In this document: positions 47,381 through 56,429 of the stretch, piece by piece
Position numbering within the stretch: position 1 is the stretch's first letter
How the letters are laid out: the number at the start of each line of letters is the position of its first letter
Assembly: GCF_030143255.1 (NCBI RefSeq)
Contig: NZ_JARJNR010000004.1
Span: 310,001-374,000 of the forward strand
DNA from: Frigidibacter sp. SD6-1
GTDB taxonomy: Bacteria > Pseudomonadota > Alphaproteobacteria > Rhodobacterales > Rhodobacteraceae
Length of the DNA: 64,000 nt
Reading direction: 5' to 3'
Notes under the pieces: generated by a model
What the model saw: the letters and a program-made list of their open reading frames with translations, nothing else
What the model was told of the DNA's origin: nothing
The model's database searches: none
Made by a program: the position numbers and the translations under genes

Positions 47381-48547
47381 ATGCCCGTCAAGAACCGTTT
47401 CGCAGAGCTTCTGCCCGAAATCACCGGATGGCGCCGCGACATCCACGAAAATCCCGAACTTCTGTTCGACGTCCACCGGACGGCGGCCAAGGTCGCGGGG
47501 CTTCTGCGCGACTTCGGCTGCGACGAGGTTGTCGAGGGGATCGGCCGCACCGGGGTCGTTGGTGTGATCAAGGGCAAGACCGACAACAACGGTCGGGTCA
47601 TCGGCTTGCGTGCCGACATGGATGCGCTGCCGATCAAGGAGCAGACCGGCTTGCCCTATGCCTCGAAAGTGCCCGGCAAGATGCATGCCTGCGGGCATGA
47701 CGGCCATACGGCAATGCTGCTGGGTGCTGCCAAGTACCTCGCCGAGACCCGCAACTTCGATGGCACCGCCGTGGTGATCTTCCAGCCAGCCGAAGAGGGC
47801 GGCGGCGGCGGGCGCGAGATGTGCGCCGACGGGATGATGGACCGCTGGGGCATTCAGGAGGTCTACGGGATGCACAACATGCCCGGCATCCCGGTCGGGC
47901 ACTTCGCCATCCGCCCCGGCGCGATGATGGCCTCGGCCGACCAGTTCGACATTACCGTGACGGGCAAGGGCGGCCATGCGGCCAAGCCCCATGACTGTAT
48001 CGATACGACCGTGGTTGCCGCCCATATCATCGTGGCCATGCAGACGATCGCCGCGCGCAATGTCGATCCGATGAAGCAGGTCGTGGTGTCCATCTGCACG
48101 GTCGAGACGGATTCGACCGCGCACAACGTCATCCCGCAGGTGGTGAAGCTGAAGGGCACCGTCCGTACCATGGACCCGGCCGTTCAGGATTTTGTCGAAC
48201 GCCGGGTCGGCGAGATCGCCGAAGGCACCGCGCTCGCATTGGGTGCGAAAGCCGAGGTGAACTATGTCCGCGGCTATCCGGTGACGATGAACACACCCGA
48301 GAATACCGACTATGCCGCCGAGGTCGCCAAGGCGGTTTCCGGCCATGTCGATACCGACACCGCGCCCCTGATGGGGGCCGAGGATTTTTCCTTCATGCTT
48401 CTCGAACGCCCCGGCGCCTATATATTCGTCGGCAACGGCGATACGGCGATGGTCCACCACCCGGCCTATAATTTCGACGATGACGTCATTCCGTTCGGAT
48501 CGAGCTGGTATGCGGGCATGGTGGAAACACGGATGCCTGCGGCGTGA
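47381..48547 (+). CDS. M20D amidohydrolase (hippurate hydrolase-like)
   Basis: A 388-residue amidohydrolase of the hippurate/IAA-amino-acid hydrolase group. Metal-site motifs: LRADMDALPI, MHACGHDGHTAMLLGAA, FQPAEEGGGGG and GMHNMPG; the C-terminal MGAEDFSFM is also diagnostic. It hydrolyses N-acyl amino acids. The start at 47381 (MPVKNRF) follows GAGAGGAGAT. It follows the DAO gene after 54 bases and probably belongs to the same operon, so the cluster has two distinct amide hydrolases. Confidence 0.92.
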   Translation: MPVKNRFAELLPEITGWRRDIHENPELLFDVHRTAAKVAGLLRDFGCDEVVEGIGRTGVVGVIKGKTDNNGRVIGLRADMDALPIKEQTGLPYASKVPGKMHACGHDGHTAMLLGAAKYLAETRNFDGTAVVIFQPAEEGGGGGREMCADGMMDRWGIQEVYGMHNMPGIPVGHFAIRPGAMMASADQFDITVTGKGGHAAKPHDCIDTTVVAAHIIVAMQTIAARNVDPMKQVVVSICTVETDSTAHNVIPQVVKLKGTVRTMDPAVQDFVERRVGEIAEGTALALGAKAEVNYVRGYPVTMNTPENTDYAAEVAKAVSGHVDTDTAPLMGAEDFSFMLLERPGAYIFVGNGDTAMVHHPAYNFDDDVIPFGSSWYAGMVETRMPAA

Positions 48548-48617
48548 CATCGCGCGCATTGCGTGCTTACCTCAAGTTGCTTCCGCCGCTTTGAGAATCA
48601 ACTTTGGGGTAATACTG

Positions 48618-49031
48618 ATGCGTCTTCTGTTTCTTGGTACCGCCCTGGCTATGGCCTTTGCGTCGACCGCCGCGGCTGCGGATTTTGCCATACCGGTCGA
48701 CGGTGACTTCTGGGTGGACGAGGTCGGTTGGCAGACGCAGGGCAAGGGCTACGAATTCCGGTGGCTCGTCATCGAGCACGATGGCCAACTCGCCGTGTGC
48801 GGTGCAGGCAAATATGTCAACGTTTCGAACAAGACGCAGACACGCGACCTGATGCGCAAGGCAAAGGTGACGCTGGATGGAAAGCCGATCCTGAAGGACC
48901 TTACCTTCTTCACGCAACTGAAGAGCAATGCCGATCTCTCCGCCGCCAAGGCAACCTGCCGTGACACCGGCGCTAAGGCTGGAAAGAACAGCAAAGTCGG
49001 TCTCGATATCTCGGGGCGCGCGCGGTTCTAA
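48618..49031 (+). CDS. Small secreted protein of unknown function
   Basis: A 137-residue protein with a clear signal peptide (MRLLFLGTALAMAFASTAAA). The mature part has two cysteines (in LAVCGAGKYV and AATCRD-like AKATCRDTG) that could form a disulfide, and is rich in lysine near the end (AKAGKNSK). I do not recognise the family. It lies alone between the amidohydrolase and the converging moaA gene; frame and codon use are consistent with a real gene. Confidence 0.7.
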   Translation: MRLLFLGTALAMAFASTAAAADFAIPVDGDFWVDEVGWQTQGKGYEFRWLVIEHDGQLAVCGAGKYVNVSNKTQTRDLMRKAKVTLDGKPILKDLTFFTQLKSNADLSAAKATCRDTGAKAGKNSKVGLDISGRARF

Positions 49032-49040
49032 TCGGCGTGA

Positions 49041-50042
49041 TCACCCGCCGGTATGACTCATGTGGCGGGACATCTGGCCCGCGACATGCTGGCGGGAATA
49101 ATCGAAGTCATGGCCCCTGGGTTTGCCCGCAATCGCGGCGCGGATCGCCTGTTCCAGCGCGGCATCGTCGGGGCTGGCGCGCAGGGGCGCGCGTAGGTCG
49201 GCCTTGTCTTCCTGGCCGAGGCACATGAACAGCTCGCCCGTGCAGGTTACCCGGACGCGGTTGCAGCTTTCGCAGAAATTATGGGTGAGCGGGGTGATGA
49301 AGCCGACCTTCTGGCCGGTTTCCTCGATCCGTACATACCGCGCGGGGCCGCCGGTGCGCTCGGTGAGGTCGGTAAGCGTGAAGCGCTCGGCCAACCGCGC
49401 GCGCAGGTCCTTCAGCGGCCAATATTGGTCGAGCCGCATCTCCTCGCCCATCTCGCCCATCGGCATGACCTCGATGAAGGTGAGGTCATGGCCCTGTGCA
49501 GCGCACCAGTCGAGAAGCGGGAAAAGCTCGCCCTCGTTGAAGCCCTTGAGCGCCACCGCGTTGATCTTGACCTTCAGGCCCGCCGCCGTTGCGGCCGCGA
49601 TCCCGTCGAGCACCTGCGGCAGGCGACCCCAGCGGGTGATCTCGGCGAACTTCGCCTCGTCGAGCGTGTCGAGCGAGACATTCACGCGGCCGACGCCTGC
49701 AGCCGCCAGCTCGCCCGCGAACCGGGCAAGCTGCGAGCCGTTGGTGGTGAGTGTGAGTTCGCGGAGTGCCCCGGACTTCAGATGCCGCGACATCGACTGG
49801 AAGAAGGTCAGGATGTCACGGCGCACCAGCGGCTCGCCGCCGGTGATCCTGAGTTTCTCGACGCCAAGCCGGATGAAGGTCGAACAGAGCCGGTCAAGCT
49901 CCTCGAGCGTCAGAAGGTCTTTCTTCGGCAGGAACTGCATATGTTCCGCCATGCAATAGGTGCAGCGGAAATCGCAGCGGTCGGTGACCGAGACGCGCAG
50001 GTAGGAGATCGGACGCTGGAACGGGTCGATGAGCGGTGCCAT
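49041..50042 (-). CDS. moaA: GTP 3',8-cyclase (MoaA)
   Basis: A 333-residue radical-SAM enzyme starting molybdopterin synthesis from GTP. The radical-SAM cluster is C23, C27 and C30 (CDFRCTYC); the second cluster is [21 protein letters not shown] binds SAM; the protein ends in the double glycine SHTGG required for activity. Length is standard. It converges with the small secreted gene and fits the presence of molybdenum-enzyme maturation genes at 4824-9178, though it is far from them. Confidence 0.95.
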   Translation of the reverse strand: MAPLIDPFQRPISYLRVSVTDRCDFRCTYCMAEHMQFLPKKDLLTLEELDRLCSTFIRLGVEKLRITGGEPLVRRDILTFFQSMSRHLKSGALRELTLTTNGSQLARFAGELAAAGVGRVNVSLDTLDEAKFAEITRWGRLPQVLDGIAAATAAGLKVKINAVALKGFNEGELFPLLDWCAAQGHDLTFIEVMPMGEMGEEMRLDQYWPLKDLRARLAERFTLTDLTERTGGPARYVRIEETGQKVGFITPLTHNFCESCNRVRVTCTGELFMCLGQEDKADLRAPLRASPDDAALEQAIRAAIAGKPRGHDFDYSRQHVAGQMSRHMSHTGG

Positions 50043-50165
50043 GGGCAGAGTTTAGGCCCGGGCGCGGGGGGCCACAAGTGTGCTCTGGTCGGAGGCGGTT
50101 CCAGCGGAGCCGCGGCCGATGGCCGCGGCACGCCTATCTCTCGCCGGGCGCCTCGGCGCCCGTCT

Positions 50166-50206
50166 CGGAGGGCCTCCGGCGGGGATATTTGCACCAAAGT
50201 GAAAGA
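50166..50206 (+). repeat. GGGATATTT-type hairpin repeat, copy 4
   Basis: CGGAG/CTCCG (50166-50178, loop GGC) is followed by GGCGGGGATATTTGCACCAA and AGTGAAAG. A further perfect 9-bp hairpin, GCCGCGGCC/GGCCGCGGC, lies just before it at 50109-50129. Both are in the 186-base gap between moaA and the alkD-like gene, which holds nothing else I recognise. Confidence 0.7.
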
Positions 50207-50228
50207 GGAGGGGCGCCGGGCGACCGGA

Positions 50229-50915
50229 TCAGAGATATTTCCCGGCTTCCTTCCGGGCGAAACGCTTCAAGCGGCCGCCGTGGGTTTGGAGGAAAGCGCG
50301 GACGCGGGGGGCGTCGTGCTTCGAGAGGTCGCGCAGCCACCAGGCGATGGCTTTCTGGATGAACCACTCTGGATCACCGGCCATCGCGGCGGCCCAGCCC
50401 AGAACCCGGTCGCGGATCGCGAGGTCTTCTTGCGTCGGGTGGTTCTGCTTGGTCCAGGGCAGGGTGATGACCAGCGCGGCGCGCCGGACCCAGAAGCTTT
50501 CATGCCGCGTCCAGCCTTCGACCTCGTTGATGCGCGAGGGGTCTGCGACGAGCCGCCGCTCGCCCGCGTCGCAGGCGTGGTCGGCGATGGCCCAGCTGTC
50601 GAACCCGGGCACCCATGAGGCGATGAGGCGCCAGACCTGTTCATCGGGCCGGATGCGCGCCTGGGTCAGGAGTTTCGCGGCGACAATGCGGGCCTCGAAA
50701 ACGTCGGTTCGCCACAGCTGATCGGCAAGCGTGACGCGCTCCTCGACCGAAAGTGCCTGCCGCCAGCCCTTGGCGAGATCGTTCAGCACCGGGTTCGACA
50801 CGCCGATGACCGGGCGGCTTTGCTTGTGATAGGCCGCCATCCCTTCCGCGCGGTCCGGTTCCGCCCCGGCCTGCAGGGCGGCAATTGCCTCGTCGAGAGT
50901 CATGTCCAAACCCAT
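50229..50915 (-). CDS. DNA alkylation repair protein (AlkD-like)
   Basis: A 228-residue all-helical HEAT-like repeat protein of the DNA alkylation repair family, whose AlkD members excise 3-methyl- and 7-methylpurines without flipping the base. Family stretches: PVIGVSNPVLNDLAKGW, LWRTDVFEARIVAAKLL, DSWAIADHACD and WFIQKAIAWWLRDLSKHD. I chose the ATG at 50915, which follows AAGGA; the second ATG at 50903 has no ribosome site. The start overlaps the 104-residue upstream gene by 16 bases, so it lies at the end of a glmU-glmS transcript. Confidence 0.88.
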   Translation of the reverse strand: MGLDMTLDEAIAALQAGAEPDRAEGMAAYHKQSRPVIGVSNPVLNDLAKGWRQALSVEERVTLADQLWRTDVFEARIVAAKLLTQARIRPDEQVWRLIASWVPGFDSWAIADHACDAGERRLVADPSRINEVEGWTRHESFWVRRAALVITLPWTKQNHPTQEDLAIRDRVLGWAAAMAGDPEWFIQKAIAWWLRDLSKHDAPRVRAFLQTHGGRLKRFARKEAGKYL

Positions 50916-51214
50916 CGATCCTTGGCGCAGCCTGCCTCTTCCAGGCGCTTTGCCAAGTCGGAGAAGTGGAATTCAGGATTGGCAAACAGAAGCGCAAGTA
51001 TCTCAACCAAGGCTTCGGCGACCTTCTCCGCCGGGATGGTCAGCCCGAACTCATGATCGAAATCGCCGAAGAACTCTTCGACCGCTGCTCCCATGAACGC
51101 GCCTGAAATCCTGACGGCTCCATCTTCCTGAATGGTGGCACCAATTGTTTCCAGATGGTCCCGACCTTTGCTATCGGGGGTCTGATCCTCTCTCAGGCGG
51201 CGGGACTTTGTCAT
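50900..51214 (-). CDS. Unknown 104-residue protein between glmS and alkD-like gene
   Basis: I do not recognise this protein. It is acidic in the middle (AAVEEFFGDFDHEFGL), with two predicted helices (AEKVAEALVEILALLF and FSDLAKRLEEAGCA) and no signal peptide or membrane segment. The ATG overlaps the glmS stop (ATGA at 51211-51214), and its end overlaps the alkD-like start by 16 bases. Such tight packing on both sides supports a real, co-translated gene. Confidence 0.7.
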   Translation of the reverse strand: MTKSRRLREDQTPDSKGRDHLETIGATIQEDGAVRISGAFMGAAVEEFFGDFDHEFGLTIPAEKVAEALVEILALLFANPEFHFSDLAKRLEEAGCAKDRWVWT

Positions 51215-53025
51215 TCGACCGTCACGGATTTCGCCAGGTTGCGCGGCTGGTCGACATCGGTGCCCTTGGCGCAGGCCGTGTGATAGGCGAGGAGCTGAGC
51301 GGGGACGGCATAGAGGATCGGCGCGAGGACCGGCGGTACGGTGGGCAGCGTCAGCACCTTCCAGGCGCCGTCGCCCGCCTCGTTCTCGCCCCTTGCATCG
51401 GTGATCAACAGCACCTTGCCGTGCCGCGCCATCACTTCCTGCATGTTCGACACGGTCTTTTCGAACAGCGCGTCGCGCGGTGCCATGACAATGACCGGAA
51501 CCGCCTTGTCAATGAGCGCGATGGGGCCGTGTTTCAGTTCGCCTGATGCATAACCTTCGGCGTGTATGTAGCTGATTTCTTTCAGTTTAAGCGCTCCCTC
51601 CAGGGCCAGAGGGAACATGGCGCCGCGCCCAAGGAACAGGACGTCCTGCGCCTCGGCGATCGCCTCGGACAGGGCCGCGATCTCGCCCTCGCGCGCCAGT
51701 GCCTGGTTCATCAGGCCGGGCAACGTGGCAAGGTCGGCGAGGTGGGCCTTCAGGTCTGCCTCGGTTAACCGGCCCCGGTCGCGGCCGGCCTTCAGCGCCA
51801 GAAGGAACAGCACCAGCAGCTGGCAGGTGAAGGCCTTGGTCGAGGCGACGCCGACCTCGACGCCCGCGAGGATCGGCAGCACGACATCGCTTTCGCGCGC
51901 GATGGAAGATGTGGGAACGTTAATGACCGCGACGATCTTCTCGACCTTGCCCTGCGCGTAACGCAAGGCGGCGAGCGTATCGGCGGTTTCGCCGGACTGG
52001 CTGACGAAGAGCGCGAAACTTTTCGCCGGAAGCGGCGGTTCGCGGTAGCGGAATTCCGAGGCGATATCGACCTCGCAAGAGAGGCCCGCGATCTGCTCGA
52101 ACCAGTATTTCGCGGTCAGGCAGGCGTAGGAGGCGGTGCCGCAGGCCACAAGCGTCAGCCGGTCGAGCCCGGCGAAGTCGAGGCCCTGGGGCAGGTTCAG
52201 CGCGGCCCCCTTCACATAATGGGCGAGCGCATCGCCGAGGACGGCGGGCTGCTGGGCGATTTCCTTCGCCATGAAATGCTTGTAGCCGCCCTTTTCGATC
52301 CGCGTCTGGTCGAGGTTGATCTTCTGGACCTCGCGGTTCGCAGGCCGCCCCCCGGCATCATAGATTTCGGCGCCAGCGCGGGTTATCACCGCATGGTCGC
52401 CCTCCTCCAGATAGCAGATCCGGTCGGTCATCGGGGCAAGCGCGATGGCGTCTGAGCCCACGAACATCTCGCCATCGCCGTATCCCACAGCAAGCGGCGA
52501 GCCCTTGCGGGCGGCGATCATCAGATCCTCCTCGCCGTCGAAGAGGAACAGAAGCGCGAAGGCGCCGTCGAGCTCGGCCAGCGTGGCGCGGACCGCCGCG
52601 TGCGGCGAAAGGCCCCGGTCAAGATGGTGGCGCGTCAGCATGACCACAGTTTCGGTGTCAGTGTCGGTTTCCGGTGTCAGGCCTTCGGCGGCGAGCTTTT
52701 CGCGAAGCTCGCGGAAATTCTCGATGATGCCGTTATGGACGACCGAGACGCTGCCCGAGCGGTGCGGGTGCGCGTTGCGTTCGGTCGCGGGCCCGTGCGT
52801 CGCCCAACGGGTGTGGCCGATGCCCGCCTTGCCCGGAAGCGGCTTATGGACAAGAAGATCGGAGAGGTTCACGAGCTTGCCTACCGCCCGGCGCCGGTCG
52901 AGCCGTCCGCCGTTAACCGTCGCGATCCCCGCACTGTCATAGCCGCGATATTCGAGCCGCTTCAGCGCCTCGACCAGAAGCGGCGCAACCTCATGGCTGC
53001 CGAGAACCCCGACAATTCCGCACAT
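51211..53025 (-). CDS. glmS: Glutamine-fructose-6-phosphate aminotransferase
   Basis: A 604-residue enzyme that makes glucosamine 6-phosphate from fructose 6-phosphate and glutamine, the first step towards UDP-GlcNAc for peptidoglycan and LPS. The N-terminal amidohydrolase starts MCGIVGVLG, with Cys2 as the nucleophile; two SIS domains follow (LFVSQSGETADTLAALR, ASTKAFTCQ), and the C-terminus ends DQPRNLAKSVTVE as in all GlmS. The start overlaps the glmU stop by one base. No glmS ribozyme is expected or seen. Confidence 0.96.
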   Translation of the reverse strand: MCGIVGVLGSHEVAPLLVEALKRLEYRGYDSAGIATVNGGRLDRRRAVGKLVNLSDLLVHKPLPGKAGIGHTRWATHGPATERNAHPHRSGSVSVVHNGIIENFRELREKLAAEGLTPETDTDTETVVMLTRHHLDRGLSPHAAVRATLAELDGAFALLFLFDGEEDLMIAARKGSPLAVGYGDGEMFVGSDAIALAPMTDRICYLEEGDHAVITRAGAEIYDAGGRPANREVQKINLDQTRIEKGGYKHFMAKEIAQQPAVLGDALAHYVKGAALNLPQGLDFAGLDRLTLVACGTASYACLTAKYWFEQIAGLSCEVDIASEFRYREPPLPAKSFALFVSQSGETADTLAALRYAQGKVEKIVAVINVPTSSIARESDVVLPILAGVEVGVASTKAFTCQLLVLFLLALKAGRDRGRLTEADLKAHLADLATLPGLMNQALAREGEIAALSEAIAEAQDVLFLGRGAMFPLALEGALKLKEISYIHAEGYASGELKHGPIALIDKAVPVIVMAPRDALFEKTVSNMQEVMARHGKVLLITDARGENEAGDGAWKVLTLPTVPPVLAPILYAVPAQLLAYHTACAKGTDVDQPRNLAKSVTVE

Positions 53026-54377
53026 TACTCTGCCCCTTTTGCCTTCGCGGCCTTTATCTGTTTTAACTTTTCGAACAATCGCACCGCAAGGCCTGCCTTT
53101 GTTTCCTGCTTGGCGCGGGCGATCGCCAGCGCGCCGTCGGGAACATCCTCGGTGATGACCGAGCCGGTGGCAGTGAATGCCCCGTCGCCGATGCGGACCG
53201 GCGCCACCAGCATCGTGTCCGATCCGATGAAGGCGCGTTTGCCTATCTCGGTGCGATGCTTCATTACCCCGTCGTAATTGCAGGTGACGGTGCCCGCGCC
53301 GATGTTGGTATGCTCGCCCACATGGGCGTCGCCGAGATAGGTCAGGTGACCGACCTTCACGCCTTCATCCAGGATGGCGTTCTTGATCTCGACGAAATTG
53401 CCCACGTGGACATCTTCGGCCAGTTCCGCGCCGGGGCGGAGCCTGGCGAAGGGGCCGACCGAGGCGCCGCGCGAGATGTGGCAGCCTTCGAGATGGCAGA
53501 AACCCTTGATCTCGGCCTCCGATTCCACCGTGACGCCGGGTCCGAAGATGACGTTCGGGCCGACGATGCTGTCGCGGCCGATCACCGTGTCGAAGCCGAA
53601 GAAGACGGTTTCGGGCGCGGTCAGCGTGACGCCGTTCTCCATCGCCTCGGCCCGGGCGGTCGATTGGAAGGCGGCTTCGGCGGCGGCAAGATCGGCCCGT
53701 GAATTGACGCCCAGTGTTTCCGCCTCCGGGCAGGTGACGACGCGGGCGGTCAGGCCGCGCGCCACGGCCGCCCCCACCACATCGGTCAGGTAATATTCAC
53801 CGGCCTTGTTGTCGTTCTTCAGGCCCGCGACGAGATCGGCGAGGAGCATCGCGTCAGCGGCGAGGACGCCCGAGTTCATCAGGGTGATCGCGCGTTCCTC
53901 CGCGCTCGCATCCTTCCATTCGACGATCCGGTCGAGGAGGTCGCCCTCGCGCAGGACGAGACGCCCGTAGCGGGTTTCGGGTCGGGATTGAAACCCGAGG
54001 ATCACCACATCGGCGGGGCTTTCCAGCATCGCCTGAAGGGTCTCGGGCCGGACGAAGGGCGTGTCGCCGTAGAGGACCACGACCTTGCCGTCGAAACCCT
54101 GGAGCCCGGGCAGGGCCTGCGCGACCGCGTGGCCCGTGCCTTTCTGTTCCGCCTGATGGGCAATGAGGGCAGCCTCGTCGTAGTCGCGCGCCGCGCGCGC
54201 GACCTCCTCGGCGCCATGGCCGGTGACGATGATCGTGCATTCGGGATCAAGCGCTGCACCCGTGCGCATCGCATGGTGAAGAAGCGGCGCGCCCGCCACC
54301 TTGTGCAGGACCTTGGGCAGGTCGGAATTCATCCGCGTGCCCTGACCGGCGGCGAGGATGATGAGGGCGATGGGCAT
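53025..54377 (-). CDS. glmU: Bifunctional UDP-GlcNAc pyrophosphorylase / GlcN-1-P acetyltransferase
   Basis: A 450-residue bifunctional enzyme for the last two steps to UDP-GlcNAc. The N-terminal nucleotidyltransferase carries LAAGQGTRMNSDLPKVLH; the C-terminal half is a left-handed beta helix of hexapeptide repeats (for example IGRDSIVGPNVIFGPGVTV, VKIG-like VRIGDGAFTATGSVI) with GHLTYLGDAHVGEHTNIGAG as the acetyl-CoA site. It begins the glmU-glmS-unknown-alkD operon and is divergent from gph, sharing a 122-base spacer. Confidence 0.96.
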   Translation of the reverse strand: MPIALIILAAGQGTRMNSDLPKVLHKVAGAPLLHHAMRTGAALDPECTIIVTGHGAEEVARAARDYDEAALIAHQAEQKGTGHAVAQALPGLQGFDGKVVVLYGDTPFVRPETLQAMLESPADVVILGFQSRPETRYGRLVLREGDLLDRIVEWKDASAEERAITLMNSGVLAADAMLLADLVAGLKNDNKAGEYYLTDVVGAAVARGLTARVVTCPEAETLGVNSRADLAAAEAAFQSTARAEAMENGVTLTAPETVFFGFDTVIGRDSIVGPNVIFGPGVTVESEAEIKGFCHLEGCHISRGASVGPFARLRPGAELAEDVHVGNFVEIKNAILDEGVKVGHLTYLGDAHVGEHTNIGAGTVTCNYDGVMKHRTEIGKRAFIGSDTMLVAPVRIGDGAFTATGSVITEDVPDGALAIARAKQETKAGLAVRLFEKLKQIKAAKAKGAE

Positions 54378-54499
54378 GAATGGCCTTTCCTTCGGATCGC
54401 GCCCGTTTTACCGATGCCCCGGTGCCGCGCAAGTCCGGGGCGCTTCACGAAGCCTTTCGGCAGGTTACAGCGAAACATTCGGGTCAGGCGGCAGGTTCT

Positions 54500-55162
54500 A
54501 TGCGCACGGTGATATTCGATCTCGACGGCACGCTCGCCGATACGTCCGCCGATCTGATTGCCGCTGCCAACCATTGCTTCCGCGAGATGGGCGAGGGCGA
54601 TCTTCTCGATCCGGTCGCGGATGCGCTGACCGCCTTTCACGGCGGGCGGGCGATGCTTCGCCTCGGGTTCGGGCGGCTGGGGCGCGCGGACGACGCTGAA
54701 GTTGACGCACATTATCCGGTGCTCTTGCAGGCCTATGAAGACGGGATCGAGCGAGAGACCAAGCTCTATCCCGGCGCGGTTGCGGCGGTCGAGGCGCTGA
54801 GGGCGTCGGGTCACAGGGTCGGCATCTGTACCAACAAGCCCGCGCGGTTGGCCGAGATATTGCTGGCCCGGCTGGGGATCCGTGATCTGTTCCAGTCGCT
54901 CGTGGGGGGCGACACCTTGCCGGTGCGCAAGCCCGATCCCGCACCTTACCGTCTTGCGGTCGAGACGGCGGGAGGAACGCTTAGCCGCTCGTTCCTCGTG
55001 GGCGATACCGACACCGACAGGAAGACCGCGCGGGCGGCGGGCGTGCCGGTGGCGCTTGTCACTTTCGGGCCGGAAGGTGCGGGCGTGTCCCGCTATGAGC
55101 CCGAGGCGCTGATGGGTCATTTCGACGAACTCCCCGCGCTTGCCAAGCGGCTGCTTCCCTGA
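54500..55162 (+). CDS. gph: HAD-family phosphatase, phosphoglycolate phosphatase-like
   Basis: A 220-residue HAD hydrolase. Motif I is FDLDGTLADTSADL (nucleophile D7, acid D9), motif II ICTNKP, motif III KPDPAPYRLA and motif IV VGDTDTDRKTA. The helical cap follows motif I, as in Gph, which removes phosphate from 2-phosphoglycolate. The start at 54500 begins directly at the first strand; an open extension of 40 codons upstream has no similarity. HAD substrate calls are approximate. Confidence 0.85.
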   Translation: MRTVIFDLDGTLADTSADLIAAANHCFREMGEGDLLDPVADALTAFHGGRAMLRLGFGRLGRADDAEVDAHYPVLLQAYEDGIERETKLYPGAVAAVEALRASGHRVGICTNKPARLAEILLARLGIRDLFQSLVGGDTLPVRKPDPAPYRLAVETAGGTLSRSFLVGDTDTDRKTARAAGVPVALVTFGPEGAGVSRYEPEALMGHFDELPALAKRLLP

Positions 55163-55190
55163 GACAAGAAGCCGGTCAAGGAACCAGGTC

Positions 55191-56429
55191 ATGACCGCCA
55201 CAGCCTCCCCGGCCGCGCCAGCCGTATCGTCGCGCGCGATCCTCTTCATCCTCGCGACCGTGTTTCTCGACATGGTCGGGTTCGGCATCATCTTCCCGGT
55301 TCTGCCCGCGCTGATCGGCGATGTCGGCCATGTCACGCTCGGGCAGGCCGCGATCATCGGCGGCTGGATGGGTGCGGCCTATTCGCTGACACAGTTCCTG
55401 TCCGGCCCGCTGATGGGCAACCTCTCCGACCGGTTCGGGCGGCGGCCGCTTCTGCTCATCGCGATCTTCGGGCTTGGGGTCGATTTCCTGTTGCATGCGC
55501 TGGCGCCGACGGTCGGCTGGCTGTTCGTGGGCCGGGTCTTCGCCGGCCTCTGCGGCGCCTCCTGGGTGATCGCGAACGCTTTCCTGGCTGACATCACCCC
55601 GCCAGAGGGGCGCGGCAAGGCCTTCGGCCTGATGGGGGCGGCCTTTGGTCTGGGTTTTGTCATCGGCCCGGCCATTGGCGGACTTCTGGGCGAATATGGG
55701 CCGCGTGTGCCCTTCTATGCGGCCGCGGCCATCTCCGGCCTGAATTTCATCTTCGGCTATTTCGTCCTTCCCGAAAGCCTGCCGCCCGAAAAGCGTCGGT
55801 CGTTCGAACTCCGCCGCGCGAACCCGTTCGGCGCCTTCAAGGTCTTTCGGACCTATCAGGGCGTCCTGCCGATGTGCGCCGTCCTCACATCCTTCTTCTT
55901 CTTTTCCTCGGTCTATCCGGCGGTCTGGCCCTTCTGGGGCAAGGCGCAGTTTGGCTGGTCCGAGGCGACGGTCGGCCTGACGCTCGCGGCCTTCGGCGTC
56001 GTGATGGCGGTCTTTCAGGGCGCGCTGACCGGCCCGGCGGTCAAGATGTTCGGCGAGTTCCGGACGGTGCTGATCGGTCTTGTCGCCGCCACGCTCGCCG
56101 CCACCGGATACGGGTTCGCGCCGGGCCTCGCGGTCGTTGTCGCGCTGATGATTGTCCACGGGCCGGAAGGGTTCGTCCATCCGATGCTGACGGCCCTGAT
56201 GTCGGGGCGGGTGCCGGAGAATGCGCAAGGCGAGCTGCAGGGCGGCATCTCGGCGCTGACCAACATCGCGATGCTGTTCGGAACGCTCTTCTTCGCGCAG
56301 GTCTTCGGCCATTTCCTGGAAGGGCCGCGCGCCGATCCGAACATGGCCTATCATATCGCCGCTGTCGGAATGGTGATGACGCTCGGCCTGTTCCTGTGGG
56401 TTGTGGGCCATGACGGAGGCAAGACCTGA
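55191..56429 (+). CDS. MFS transporter, TetA-like drug:H+ antiporter family
   Basis: A 412-residue membrane protein with 12 predicted helices. The drug-antiporter motifs are present: [19 protein letters not shown] in helix 1, [14 protein letters not shown] in loop 2-3 (motif A), [23 protein letters not shown], and [21 protein letters not shown] (motif C region). TetA relatives export tetracycline or other small compounds; the actual substrate here is unknown. The start at 55191 follows AAGGA. Its stop codon overlaps the aminotransferase start by one base (TGATG). Confidence 0.87.
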   Translation: MTATASPAAPAVSSRAILFILATVFLDMVGFGIIFPVLPALIGDVGHVTLGQAAIIGGWMGAAYSLTQFLSGPLMGNLSDRFGRRPLLLIAIFGLGVDFLLHALAPTVGWLFVGRVFAGLCGASWVIANAFLADITPPEGRGKAFGLMGAAFGLGFVIGPAIGGLLGEYGPRVPFYAAAAISGLNFIFGYFVLPESLPPEKRRSFELRRANPFGAFKVFRTYQGVLPMCAVLTSFFFFSSVYPAVWPFWGKAQFGWSEATVGLTLAAFGVVMAVFQGALTGPAVKMFGEFRTVLIGLVAATLAATGYGFAPGLAVVVALMIVHGPEGFVHPMLTALMSGRVPENAQGELQGGISALTNIAMLFGTLFFAQVFGHFLEGPRADPNMAYHIAAVGMVMTLGLFLWVVGHDGGKT

